From positions 1 to 61,617 of the forward strand of contig PWER01000068.1 of the NCBI GenBank assembly GCA_003553565.1: a stretch of 61,617 nt of DNA. Direction: 5' to 3'. Both the position numbers and the translations under genes were made by a program. Origin of the DNA: Nitriliruptoria bacterium. GTDB taxonomy: Bacteria; Actinomycetota; Nitriliruptoria; Euzebyales; Egibacteraceae. Under the pieces are notes generated by a model, which saw only the letters and a list, made by a program, of their open reading frames with translations, had not been told where the DNA came from and did no database searches. Positions 26,189 to 33,699 of this stretch are shown here, piece by piece (the first letter of the stretch is position 1; every line of letters starts with the position of its first letter).

Positions 26189-27207
26189 GCCTGATCGGAG
26201 GAGTGCCCGGGGAACAGGCGTGCGCTGGGGTCGATGGTGGTCACGGCGTTGTTGACCGCGGTGGCCGCCTCGCCGAAGCCGACCGAGATGAGGTCGACCT
26301 TGCCGTCGTAGGTGGTGATGTCGCCGGCGGCGAACACGCGGTCCACCCCGGTGGTCATGCGGGTGTCCACCAGGATCTTGCGGCGCTCGAGCTGCACGCC
26401 CCACTCCTTGAGCGGCCCGAGGTCGGCCTTGAAGCCGAGGGCAGCCACCACCGCCTGCACCTCGAGGATCTCGCGCTCGTCGCTCTCGTTGTGGAAGATC
26501 TCGACGCCCTTGATCGCCGTGCGATCGTCGCTGGCGGGGGCGTCGGCCCCGATGATGCGCGCGACCTCGGTCTTGGTGCGCACGTCCACCGAGCTCGCCA
26601 GGACGTGCTCGACGGTGCGCTCGTGCGCGCGGAACCGCTCCCGCCGGTGGATGAGCGTGATCGAGCGGGCGATGTCCTCCAGGTTCATGGCCCAGTCGAA
26701 GGCGCTGTCACCACCACCGACGATCAGCACGTCCAGGTCGCGCAGCACCTCCAGCCGCGGCACGAAGTACATGAGGCCGCGACCCTCGAACTCCTCGGCG
26801 TCGGGCAGCGGGCGCGGGCTGAACGTGCCGATGCCCCCGGTGATGATCACGGCGCGGCACTGCACCTCCGCGCCCTTGTGGCTGCGCACCGTGATGTGCT
26901 CGCCGTCCTCGTGATGGACGAGCTCCTCGGCGCGGTGCCCCAGGAAGTAGCGGGGCTCGTGCTGGCCGGCCTGCGCCACCAGGTTGTCGACGAGGTCCTG
27001 GCCCTTGATCGCCGGGAAGCCGGCGACGTCGAAGATCTGCTTCTCGGGGTAGAGCGCGGCCACCTGGCCGCCGGCTTCGGGCAGCGAGTCCATCAGCGCG
27101 ACGCGCTGGCCGCGGAACCCCGCGTAGTAGGCGCCATAGAGGCCGGCGGGGCCGGCCCCGATGATGAGCAGATCGGTCTCGTGTCGCTCGGGTGCGGCCT
27201 GGCTCAC
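26185..27207 (-). CDS. Ferredoxin-NAD(P)+ reductase-like flavoprotein (thioredoxin-reductase fold)
   Basis: About 340 residues, with an FAD motif LLIIGAGPAGLYGAYYAG near the N-terminus and an NAD(P)H motif VLIVGGGDSAFDWAMNL in the middle. A C-terminal VFAAGDITTYDGKVDLISVGFGEAA contacts FAD. There is no CxxC redox pair, so it is not a thioredoxin reductase. The layout fits the YumC-type ferredoxin(flavodoxin)-NADP+ reductases, which feed reduced ferredoxin to biosynthetic enzymes. GTG 27207 is chosen because GGGAGGA lies 5 nt upstream; GTG 27276 would add a 23-residue, non-conserved extension. It is convergent with the M50 gene. Confidence 0.82.
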   Translation of the reverse strand: MSQAAPERHETDLLIIGAGPAGLYGAYYAGFRGQRVALMDSLPEAGGQVAALYPEKQIFDVAGFPAIKGQDLVDNLVAQAGQHEPRYFLGHRAEELVHHEDGEHITVRSHKGAEVQCRAVIITGGIGTFSPRPLPDAEEFEGRGLMYFVPRLEVLRDLDVLIVGGGDSAFDWAMNLEDIARSITLIHRRERFRAHERTVEHVLASSVDVRTKTEVARIIGADAPASDDRTAIKGVEIFHNESDEREILEVQAVVAALGFKADLGPLKEWGVQLERRKILVDTRMTTGVDRVFAAGDITTYDGKVDLISVGFGEAATAVNNAVTTIDPSARLFPGHSSDQA

Positions 27208-27310
27208 GACATCCTCCCTGGTATGGCCCGATCGGTGGTCGTTCGGCGGCGCCCCGCTCTGGGCTGCCGCGCTCATGGTGCCCCGTCGCTCGCAGGGTCA
27301 CGCCGACCGT

Positions 27311-27316
27311 TACGCT
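27311..27316 (+). promoter_or_regulatory. Possible -10 box of the WS/DGAT-like gene
   Basis: TACGCT, 36 nt before the ATG at 27353. Confidence 0.35.
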
Positions 27317-27352
27317 GCCATCCCCACCAACGCGATCAGGAGTGCGACGTCG

Positions 27353-28750
27353 ATGGCAGAGCGCCTGTCGCTGCTCGATGCCTCCTTCGTGACCCTGGAT
27401 ACACCGACGACCCCCATGCATGCGGGCGCCGTCGCGCTGTTCGGGCCCGGCCTGAGCTTCGGGGACGTGCTGCAGGCCATCCAGGCACGGCTCGAGCGGG
27501 TGCCGCTGGCCCGCAAGCGCCTGCAGGAGCTGCCGCTGGGCGCTCGCCCCACCTGGGTCGACGATCGCGAGTTCGACCTCACCTATCACGTGCGCCACGC
27601 CGCGCTGCCGCCACCCGGCGACGCCGCACAGCTGGGCGAGTACTGCGCGCGGCTGATCGGACGCCAGCTGGACCGGCGTCGGCCGCTGTGGGAGCTGTAC
27701 GTGATCGAGGGCTGCGCCGACGGTCGCGTCGCGCTGCTGCAGAAGGAGCACCTGGCGCTCGCCGGCAGCGGCACGAACCTGCTGGATGTGCTCTTGGACG
27801 AGGAGCCCGAGTCGGTCGAGGAGGAGCCGAGCGCACCGTGGACCCCGGAGCCGCCGGACCCGCCGGCGGACCTGGCGCTGCAGGCGGTGCGCGAGCGCAC
27901 CGAGACCGTCGCGCAGGCCGCTCGTGCGGTCGGGGAGCTGGCCCGGGCACCCGGGCGCCTGACGCGGGTGGCGCGCGACACCGCCGGGTCAGCGCTGGGA
28001 GTGGTCGCTCGGGTGGCGCGGCTGGCTCCCGAGAGCCCGCTGAACACGCGCTTGACGCCGCATCGCCGGTTCGCCCTCACCGCCCTGGAGCTCGACGCGA
28101 TGCGCGAGGTCCGCCACGTGTTCGGCGGCACGATCCACGATGCGCTCGTGACCGTGGTGGGCGATGCGGTGGGGCGCCTGCTGCGCGGACGCGGCTACGA
28201 CACCACCGACCTGGACCTGCGGATCATGGTGCCGGTCCGGGTGGCCAGCGACGACGGCAGCGTCGGTGACCTCGCCGAGGAGCTGACCCTCGGCACCGGC
28301 GTGGTGGGGGTGCTCGCGCCGCTGCCGGTCATGGAGATGGACCCGGTCGCGCGCCTGTACCGCGTCATGGGGGAGCTCGCAGGGCTGCGGGAGTCGCGGC
28401 AGGCGGTGGCCGCCCACGACCTGGTGCGCCTTGCCGGCTACGCGCCGCCGCTGCTGCACGCCATGGCCGCGCGACTCGCCTCGGCCGAGCAGCGCTACAA
28501 CGTCGCGCTGTCCAACGCGCCGGGACCGCAGAGCGCTCGCTACCTGCGCGGCGCCCCCCTGGAGGGCACCTACCCGTTCATCCCCCTCGCCGGTGACGCG
28601 GCCCTGTCGATCGCGGTCACGAGCTACGCGGGGCGCATGGGCTTCGGTCTGCTCGGCGACCGCTCGGGGCTGCCAGACCTCGAGCAGCTCGCCGATCTGA
28701 TCCCGGCTGCTGCCGACGATCTGCACGCCGCGGCCCGCGCCGAGCGATGA
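27353..28750 (+). CDS. WS/DGAT-family acyltransferase-like protein with degenerate active site
   Basis: Protein of 465 residues in the bacterial wax ester synthase / diacylglycerol acyltransferase family. N-terminal LSLLDASFVTLDTPTTPMHAG and PLWELYVIEGCADGRVALL are typical, and C-terminal VALSNAPGP matches the family 'SNVPGP' block. At the catalytic site, where active members have HHxxxDG, this protein reads HLALAGS (residues 133-139): the catalytic second His is Leu, and Asp-Gly is Gly-Ser. Acyl transfer by the usual mechanism therefore looks lost, and a lipid-binding or regulatory role is possible. ATG 27353 is preceded by CAGGAG. It is upstream of otsB on the same strand (91-nt gap), perhaps co-transcribed. 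Confidence 0.82.
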   Translation: MAERLSLLDASFVTLDTPTTPMHAGAVALFGPGLSFGDVLQAIQARLERVPLARKRLQELPLGARPTWVDDREFDLTYHVRHAALPPPGDAAQLGEYCARLIGRQLDRRRPLWELYVIEGCADGRVALLQKEHLALAGSGTNLLDVLLDEEPESVEEEPSAPWTPEPPDPPADLALQAVRERTETVAQAARAVGELARAPGRLTRVARDTAGSALGVVARVARLAPESPLNTRLTPHRRFALTALELDAMREVRHVFGGTIHDALVTVVGDAVGRLLRGRGYDTTDLDLRIMVPVRVASDDGSVGDLAEELTLGTGVVGVLAPLPVMEMDPVARLYRVMGELAGLRESRQAVAAHDLVRLAGYAPPLLHAMAARLASAEQRYNVALSNAPGPQSARYLRGAPLEGTYPFIPLAGDAALSIAVTSYAGRMGFGLLGDRSGLPDLEQLADLIPAAADDLHAAARAER

Positions 28751-28841
28751 TCGCGCAGCGGGCGGCGGTGCGCTGGTGCGGCGCGGCCGCGCCGGCGATG
28801 GCAGCGATCCGCCCGCTTCCCCCGGTGGAGGAGCCAAGCCC

Positions 28842-29633
28842 ATGACCCTCGACGACGTCATCGCCCATCTCGCTGCCGACCCGGAGGGCAGCGGCCTGGT
28901 GTGCGATCTGGACGGCACGCTGGCGCCGATCGTCGACGACCCCGAGGCGGTGCGCCTGCCCGAGCCGGTCCGCGCCTCCCTCGAGGGTGCGAGCAGGCAC
29001 CTCGGGTTGGTGGCGATCGTCAGCGGCCGCCCGGCGGCGTTCCTGGCCGAGCGCGCCGCAGCAGAGGGGGTGCGGCTGCTCGGGCTGTACGGGATGGAGG
29101 AGGTCGGCGCCGATGGGCTGGTGCGCGCCCGTCCCGAGGTCGCGGACTGGGAGGGGGTGCTGGATCGGGCGCGCGGGGCGCTGGCCGAGGCGGTCGCCGC
29201 CGACGCTGACCTGCGCCTGGAGGACAAGGGGCTGTCGCTCGCGGTGCACTGGCGCGGTGCGCCGGACGTGGGCGCCGCGGGGGAGCGCGCCGACGCGCTC
29301 GCCCGGGCCGTGGCCGAGCGCACCGGGCTGGCGCGCGAGCCGGGCAAGCTCGTCGAGGAGCTGCGCCCGCCGATCGGCTGGGACAAGGGTGCGGTCGTGG
29401 CGCTGCTGGCCGAGGAGGTGGGGCTGCGCAGCGTCACCTACCTGGGCGACGACCGCGGTGATCTGCCGGGCCTGCGCGAGGCCCGCGCTCGCGGTGGTGT
29501 GGCGGTGGTGGTCGATCATGGTGCCGAGACCCCAGCGGAGGTGCGCGCAGCCGCCGACTGTGTGCTGCACGGCGAGCACGACGCGCATCGGCTGGTGGCC
29601 CGTCTGGCTGACACGCTCGCCGAGCGCGGGTGA
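28842..29633 (+). CDS. otsB: Trehalose-6-phosphate phosphatase
   Basis: HAD phosphatase of 263 residues that dephosphorylates trehalose-6-phosphate. Motif I is VCDLDGTLAPI (Asp22, Asp24), motif II is VAIVSGRP, and the trehalose-phosphatase signature segments GLYGMEEVG, EDKGLSLAVHWRG and KLVEELRPPIGWDKG follow. Motif IV is YLGDDRGDLPGLR. Length is normal. ATG 28842 has GGAGGAG 8 nt upstream. It ends 25 nt from the convergent otsA, so the two trehalose genes are adjacent but on opposite strands, which would need two promoters. A mannosylglycerate- or glucosylglycerate-phosphate phosphatase activity cannot be strictly excluded. Confidence 0.88.
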   Translation: MTLDDVIAHLAADPEGSGLVCDLDGTLAPIVDDPEAVRLPEPVRASLEGASRHLGLVAIVSGRPAAFLAERAAAEGVRLLGLYGMEEVGADGLVRARPEVADWEGVLDRARGALAEAVAADADLRLEDKGLSLAVHWRGAPDVGAAGERADALARAVAERTGLAREPGKLVEELRPPIGWDKGAVVALLAEEVGLRSVTYLGDDRGDLPGLREARARGGVAVVVDHGAETPAEVRAAADCVLHGEHDAHRLVARLADTLAERG

Positions 29634-29658
29634 GCCGAAGGGCCAGCGGCGGGGCGGG

Positions 29659-31098
29659 CTAGCTCCAGCGCGTGGCCGCCGCCTCCCGCAGCGTGCGCCG
29701 CTGGGCGGCGAGCCAGTCGGCAGGCGCCCCCTGGGCCGAGGCCTCGCGCAGCGCCGACGCGCGGGCGCGACGCTCCTGGGCGTCCATGGCGAGGGCGCGT
29801 CGCAGCGCTGCGGTGGTCTCGGCCACGTCGAAGGGGTTCACCGTCAGCGCCGCCTCGCCGAGGACGTCGACGGCGCCGGTGGTGCGCGACAGCACCAGCA
29901 CCCCGTCGGCCGTGTTGAGGGTGGGGCCCTCCTTGGCCACCAGGTTGGTGCCATCGGCCACCGAGTTGGTCAGCAGCACGTCGTAGCGCTGCAGCGCTGC
30001 GAGCACCGCGGGGTAGTCATCGCCCACGTCGAGGGTGAGCGCACGCTCGCCGAACCGCTCGCGGATGCGGTCGGCGACCTCCTGGCAGGCCTCGAGGTAG
30101 GCGCGATAGGCGGGCACGCCCTGGCGCGACGGGTTGAGGTTCGCGTAGTGCCAGACGCGGTCGGCCAGGCCGGGCTCGTCGGTCAGCAGCCGCTCGTAGG
30201 CCAGCAGCCCCCGCAGGACGTTCTTGGACAGGTCGGTGCGCTCGGCGCGGGCGATCATGGCCCGGCCGTCGCGCAGCGCGTCGAGGCGCTCGCCGGCTGC
30301 GGTCACCGCGGCGCTGGCAGCGCTCGCAGCCAGGCCGTCGGCGTCCACGCCGAGGGTGAACGGTGACACGCGCACACGACGGTCACCGACCAGCAGCGTG
30401 TCGCCGTCGCGGCGCGCCAGGCCGTAGGACTCGGCGCACTCGCGGAACCGCTCGCACCAGCGCTGCGAGCTGAACGCCACGACGTCGGCGGCCAGCAGGC
30501 CCTCGAGGACCCCGTGGGCCACCGCATCAGGCAGGCGCTCCATGAGCTCGGGCCCCACCCAGGGGGTGTGCAGGTACTGCAGCAGCGGCACCTCGGGGCG
30601 CTCGCGGCGCACCACCGCCGGCGCGGCGCACAGGTGGTAGTCCTGCAGCAGCACGTCGACATCGCCCTGCGCGGCCTCGGCCACCGCGGCGCCGACGCGC
30701 TCGTTCACCGGCAGGTACGACCCCTCCCACGGCGCGCGCCAGTCGGCGCTGGTGGGCTCGTAGGGCGCGTTCCACAGCTGGTGCAGGGTGAACCACAGCA
30801 GCTGGTTGCTGACCACGTCGTAGTAGTCGGCGAAGCGGTCGCCGACGTCGAGCAGCCGCACCGTGGTGGGCGAGCCAGCGAGCTCCACGGTCAGCGGCTG
30901 CTCGCCGTGATCGCGGGCCACGGCGATGTCGTCGTCGTCCAGCGCCACCGACACCCACTGGCCGGGCTCCTCGGCGAGAGCGTCGCCCAGCGCGGTGACC
31001 AGCCCGCCGAAGCCGCGCTTGGCCGTGCGGTTGCCCTCCTCGTCGCGCGCCCAGCGCGCCGGACCGCGGTTGCTGGCCACGATGAGTCCCTCGGTCAT
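29659..31098 (-). CDS. otsA: Trehalose-6-phosphate synthase (GT20)
   Basis: Protein of 479 residues with the GT20 fold. The N-terminal loop VASNRGPARW, the acceptor-side LHTPWVG (His177) and the donor-phosphate site ERTDLSKN (Arg287, Asp289, Lys292) are present. A C-terminal TNSVADGTNLVAKEGPTLN and VLSRTTGAVDVLGEAALTVNPFD bind the nucleotide sugar. It would join NDP-glucose and glucose-6-phosphate. The RTDLSKNVLRG form and the TPW acceptor loop differ from E. coli OtsA (RLDYSKG) and recall actinobacterial GT20 variants and VldE/ValL-type relatives, so acceptor specificity is less certain than the family. ATG overlaps the lplA stop (ATGA), so the gene is translationally coupled to a lipoate-ligase-like gene. 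Confidence 0.85.
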   Translation of the reverse strand: MTEGLIVASNRGPARWARDEEGNRTAKRGFGGLVTALGDALAEEPGQWVSVALDDDDIAVARDHGEQPLTVELAGSPTTVRLLDVGDRFADYYDVVSNQLLWFTLHQLWNAPYEPTSADWRAPWEGSYLPVNERVGAAVAEAAQGDVDVLLQDYHLCAAPAVVRRERPEVPLLQYLHTPWVGPELMERLPDAVAHGVLEGLLAADVVAFSSQRWCERFRECAESYGLARRDGDTLLVGDRRVRVSPFTLGVDADGLAASAASAAVTAAGERLDALRDGRAMIARAERTDLSKNVLRGLLAYERLLTDEPGLADRVWHYANLNPSRQGVPAYRAYLEACQEVADRIRERFGERALTLDVGDDYPAVLAALQRYDVLLTNSVADGTNLVAKEGPTLNTADGVLVLSRTTGAVDVLGEAALTVNPFDVAETTAALRRALAMDAQERRARASALREASAQGAPADWLAAQRRTLREAAATRWS

Positions 31099-31862
31099 GC
31101 TCGTTGCTCCGTTGCGCTCATGGGCTCGTCTCCGGTGGTGGGCGGTGGCGACGCCGGCCAGGCTGCCAGGTGCGCCGAGACGTGTGCGAGGACCTGCGCG
31201 TCGTCGGGCGGTGGGCCCGGCAGCTGGTCCAGCCCCACTGCGGCCGCCGCGATCTCACGATCGTCGGGATCGGCCCCCAGAGCGCGCAGCAGGCGCGCGG
31301 GCTGCCAGCGTCGCAGCAGACCGCACTGCACGAGCACGCCGTGGCGCCGACGCCGCTGCGCCAGGCCGACGAGCTTGCGCCCGTCGGCGGTGACCTCGCC
31401 GGCGGCGAGCGTGGCGTAGCACACCTCGGCGAGCAAGCGACCCCGCGAGGTGTCGCGGCGTGCCGTCGGGGCGCCGTCGTGCAGGCCGAGCGAGGCCACG
31501 CCGAGCGCTGCGAGCCCGGCCTGCCAGGCCGCGCCGACCCGCAAGGCCGTGTCGGCGGGGGTGCCACGGGCCAGCGGGTGGTCGCGGGGCAGCAGCACGT
31601 CGCACGACAGCACGTCGGGCGACAGCAGCACCGCCCCGCCGCCGGAGTGGCGCGTGATCACCGGGATGTCGCCCTCGTCGAGGCGCAGACGGCGCTGGCC
31701 GCGCCCGCGGACGATGGCGGTGCGCCGGGCGCGATACCAGCGCAGCCGCGGCGCCGGGTCGCGCGCCAGGCGGTCGAACGCCGCCAGGCCCGCCTCGAGC
31801 AGCGCCTCCGGCTCGCCGACCTCGAGCGCATCGATGCGCCAGCGCGTCGCGGACAGCTCCAT
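31095..31862 (-). CDS. Lipoate-protein ligase A family protein
   Basis: Protein of 255 residues in the LplA/LipM-like biotin-lipoate transferase fold. It contains the VITRHSGGGAVLLSPDVLS block (lipoyl-AMP or octanoyl binding, RxSGGGAV) and the catalytic-lysine segment TADGRKLVGLAQRRRR. It would attach lipoyl or octanoyl groups to E2 or H-protein lysines. The C-terminal accessory domain is short and rich in Pro/Ala. The start ATG 31862 lies 6 nt after a TAGGCT box, so the mRNA is probably leaderless. It overlaps otsA downstream. The link between lipoylation and trehalose synthesis is not obvious. Confidence 0.78.
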   Translation of the reverse strand: MELSATRWRIDALEVGEPEALLEAGLAAFDRLARDPAPRLRWYRARRTAIVRGRGQRRLRLDEGDIPVITRHSGGGAVLLSPDVLSCDVLLPRDHPLARGTPADTALRVGAAWQAGLAALGVASLGLHDGAPTARRDTSRGRLLAEVCYATLAAGEVTADGRKLVGLAQRRRRHGVLVQCGLLRRWQPARLLRALGADPDDREIAAAAVGLDQLPGPPPDDAQVLAHVSAHLAAWPASPPPTTGDEPMSATEQRA

Positions 31863-31868
31863 CCCGGC

Positions 31869-31874
31869 AGCCTA
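31869..31874 (-). promoter_or_regulatory. -10 box of lplA-otsA, leaderless geometry
   Basis: TAGGCT on the minus strand, then GCCGGG, then the ATG at 31862. It is divergent from an identical TAGGCT on the plus strand 15 nt away. Confidence 0.5.
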
Positions 31875-31888
31875 CCCGGCCCGCGCGG

Positions 31889-31894
31889 TAGGCT
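31889..31894 (+). promoter_or_regulatory. -10 box of the AhpE-like peroxiredoxin gene
   Basis: TAGGCT, 67 nt before the ATG at 31962. The polymerase footprint here would overlap that of the lplA promoter on the other strand. Confidence 0.42.
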
Positions 31895-31961
31895 TCTCCG
31901 CTGGGCGGCGCCAGAACGGCGCCGGGCAGCCAACCACCGGTGAGCACGGAGGCAGGCGAGC

Positions 31962-32423
31962 ATGGCTGTGCAGCGGGGCGACATCGCACCGGACTTCGAG
32001 CTGAACGACCAGCACAACCAGCCGGTGCGGTTGTCGGACTACCGGGACCGCAAGGCCGTGGCCGTGGTCTTCTTCCCGCTCGCCTTCTCCAGCGTGTGCA
32101 CCGGCGAGCTGTGCGCGCTGCGCGACGACCTGGCGGCGTTCCAGAACGACGACGTGCAGGTGCTGGCGGTCAGCGTCGACTCGCCCTTCGCCCTGGCGCA
32201 GTTCGCCCAGCAGCAGGGGTATGACTTCCCGCTCCTGAGCGACTTCTGGCCGCACGGGGAGGTCGCCCGGCGCTACGGGGTCTTCGACGAGGAGCTCGGT
32301 GTGGCCCGCCGGGCCACGTTCGTGCTGGATCGTGGGGGCGTGGCGCGGTGGCAGACGATCAACGCCATCCCCGAGCCGCGAGACGTGAGCGAGGCGCGCC
32401 GCGCCCTGGCCGAGGCGGCCTGA
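31962..32423 (+). CDS. AhpE-like peroxiredoxin
   Basis: Thioredoxin-fold peroxidase of 153 residues. N-terminal RGDIAPDFELNDQHNQPVRLSDY is followed by the active-site block VFFPLAFSSVCTGELCALRD. The peroxidatic Cys follows PLAFSSV, with the usual Thr replaced by Ser, as in the AhpE/1-Cys group. A second Cys four residues later (ELC) could influence resolution of the sulfenic acid. RRATFVLDRGGVARW is the typical C-terminal half. It would reduce peroxides or peroxynitrite using a small thiol or thioredoxin. ATG 31962 follows GGAGGCGAGC. It is divergent from lplA-otsA. Confidence 0.88.
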   Translation: MAVQRGDIAPDFELNDQHNQPVRLSDYRDRKAVAVVFFPLAFSSVCTGELCALRDDLAAFQNDDVQVLAVSVDSPFALAQFAQQQGYDFPLLSDFWPHGEVARRYGVFDEELGVARRATFVLDRGGVARWQTINAIPEPRDVSEARRALAEAA

Positions 32424-32459
32424 CCCACGAGCCCACGCGCGCCACGCAGCGGCCGGGTC

Positions 32460-32493
32460 CGAGCGGCTGGGCACGGATCCCCGCGGCCGCTCG
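32460..32493 (+). terminator. Possible hairpin after the peroxiredoxin gene
   Basis: CGAGCGGC (32460-32467) and GCCGCTCG (32486-32493) are perfect complements with an 18-nt loop, between two convergent genes. The long loop makes this only a tentative terminator. Confidence 0.35.
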
Positions 32494-32501
32494 TGCGAGC
32501 C

Positions 32502-32855
32502 TCACCCCACGTCGTGGACCATGCCGTAGCGGTCCTCGTAGCTGGTGAGGTTGGTGTTCAGCGCGCGGATCGCCTTGCCCACCAGGGTCGGGGGGATGCG
32601 CACGCGCGACACGACGTCGGCGCGCGTGCGGCCCTCGCGGTCAGCGGGGTGCTGGACGCAGAAGTCGAGCGTGAAGTCGTGTGGCCCGTGGCTGACGATC
32701 AGCAGGTTGGCGTAGGTCCCCTGCCGCTGCTCCTCGTCGAGGCGGATGCGCACCTGGCGGCGCTCCCCGCTGGGGGTCTCGTCGGCCGGGTCGGTCTCCT
32801 CGGGCTCCTCGTCGGGGGTGTCGCCAGGGCCGGGGGTGTCGTCGTGGTCAGCCAT
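32502..32855 (-). CDS. DUF3467 domain protein
   Basis: Protein of 117 residues. An acidic, disordered N-terminus (1-35: DDTPGPGDTPDEEPEETD...) precedes a compact domain. That domain begins RQVRIRLDEEQRQGTYANLL and contains the DUF3467 core (VSHGPHDFTLDFCV, then SRVRIPPTLVGKAIRALNTNL). Function is unknown; the family is widespread and resembles a small beta-strand-rich binding fold. ATG 32855 is the only sensible start. It is convergent with the peroxiredoxin gene. Confidence 0.78.
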   Translation of the reverse strand: MADHDDTPGPGDTPDEEPEETDPADETPSGERRQVRIRLDEEQRQGTYANLLIVSHGPHDFTLDFCVQHPADREGRTRADVVSRVRIPPTLVGKAIRALNTNLTSYEDRYGMVHDVG

Positions 32856-32965
32856 GATCGCTCCACAGCGCGGGCGCGTTCGGCCCACGGCGTCGGTGGC
32901 GGGGCGGCGTAGGGTAACGGCCGCTCGGGGCTGCGTTGCCCGCCTCGCTGCCAGCGGCCCGGCGC

Positions 32966-32971
32966 TATCCT
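32966..32971 (+). promoter_or_regulatory. Possible -10 box of tRNA-Val
   Basis: TATCCT, 55 nt before the mature tRNA 5' end, implying a 5' leader to be removed by RNase P. Confidence 0.35.
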
Positions 32972-33026
32972 GCACCAGCGCACCGGACCGCCCGCCGGCC
33001 GGTGCCGGCCGATGGGCCGATGCCGG

Positions 33027-33100
33027 GGGCGCTTAGCTCAGAGGGCAAGAGCGCCGGCTTTACACGCCGGAGGTCGCAGGTTCGATCCCTGCAGCGCCCA
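33027..33100 (+). tRNA. tRNA-Val (UAC)
   Basis: Complete 74-nt cloverleaf: acceptor GGGCGCT/AGCGCCC, D-arm GCTC...GAGC, anticodon stem CCGGC/GCCGG with loop TTTACAC (anticodon TAC, 33061-33063), and T-arm GCAGGTTCGATCCCTGC. The CCA end is not encoded (CCC follows the discriminator A), so it needs trailer processing and CCA addition. Confidence 0.97.
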
Positions 33101-33162
33101 CCCGCACGACTGCGTCGCGCCGCGCTTGACGCGCCCCTCCGGCCCGTCCAGCGCGGCGCGCG

Positions 33163-33168
33163 TACCCT
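33163..33168 (+). promoter_or_regulatory. -10 box of the RuvC-like gene, leaderless geometry
   Basis: TACCCT followed by CGCCCC and the ATG at 33175. No Shine-Dalgarno sequence is possible in the remaining space. Confidence 0.42.
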
Positions 33169-33174
33169 CGCCCC

Positions 33175-33699
33175 ATGGACCGTGAGGCCGCGCTGCTGCT
33201 GGGGGTCGATCTCGGCTACCGCTGCGGTCTCGCGGTGTTCGCCGCCGAGGGGACGCTGCGGTCCTACCGCTCGCAGCGGTTCGGCGGGCGCCAGCAGATC
33301 AAGCGCGGCGCCGACCGTGTCATCGCCGAGGCCGGACCCGTCGAGGCGGTCGTGGTCGAAGGGGAGGCGCAGCTGGCGCGCTGGTGGTCTCGTGCCGCGG
33401 AGCGGGCGGGTGCCGAGGCCACCGTGGTGACCCCTGAGACGTGGCGCGCTGCGCTGCTGCATCCGATCGAGCGGCGCGATGGCACGACGGCGAAGGCTGC
33501 CGCCGACCGCCTGGCCCGCCTGGCGGTGCGCGAGCTCGGCGGCCCGGGCGTGACGAGCCTTCGCGATGACGCCGCCGAGGCCATCTGCATCGGACTGTGG
33601 GGACTGGTCACGCTCGGCTGGCTGCCCGCCCTGCCCGCGAGCCTCGACCCGGCACGGCGGTCGGCGCGAGGAACGCGAGGAACGCGAGGAACGCGATGA
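33175..33699 (+). CDS. RuvC/RNase H-fold protein of unknown function
   Basis: Predicted 174 residues. The acidic residues are arranged as in RuvC-type nucleases: first strand GVDLGYRCGLAVF (Asp), second acidic site VEAVVVEGEAQLARWW (Glu) and C-terminal SLRDDAAEAICIGLWG (paired Asp then Glu, like the RuvC DAADA segment). The middle EATVVTPETWRAALL resembles the variable helix of that fold. Canonical RuvC is longer on the N-terminal side of these motifs and sits with ruvAB, which are absent here. A different nucleic-acid function is therefore likely. The tail ARGTRGTRGTR is encoded by a tandem repeat. The start is leaderless; the stop overlaps the next gene (ATGA). Confidence 0.68.
   Translation: MDREAALLLGVDLGYRCGLAVFAAEGTLRSYRSQRFGGRQQIKRGADRVIAEAGPVEAVVVEGEAQLARWWSRAAERAGAEATVVTPETWRAALLHPIERRDGTTAKAAADRLARLAVRELGGPGVTSLRDDAAEAICIGLWGLVTLGWLPALPASLDPARRSARGTRGTRGTR
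33668..33694 (+). repeat. Three tandem GAGGAACGC units at a gene junction
   Basis: The 9-bp unit encodes Arg-Gly-Thr in the upstream frame. Each copy contains a GAGGAA Shine-Dalgarno-like core; the last one (33686-33691) is 4 nt before the ATG of the SRPBCC gene. Confidence 0.8.

Noticed and set aside
33126-33131. TTGACG as a -35 box for the RuvC-like gene
   Set aside because: The spacing to TACCCT is 31 nt, far from the usual 16-19.
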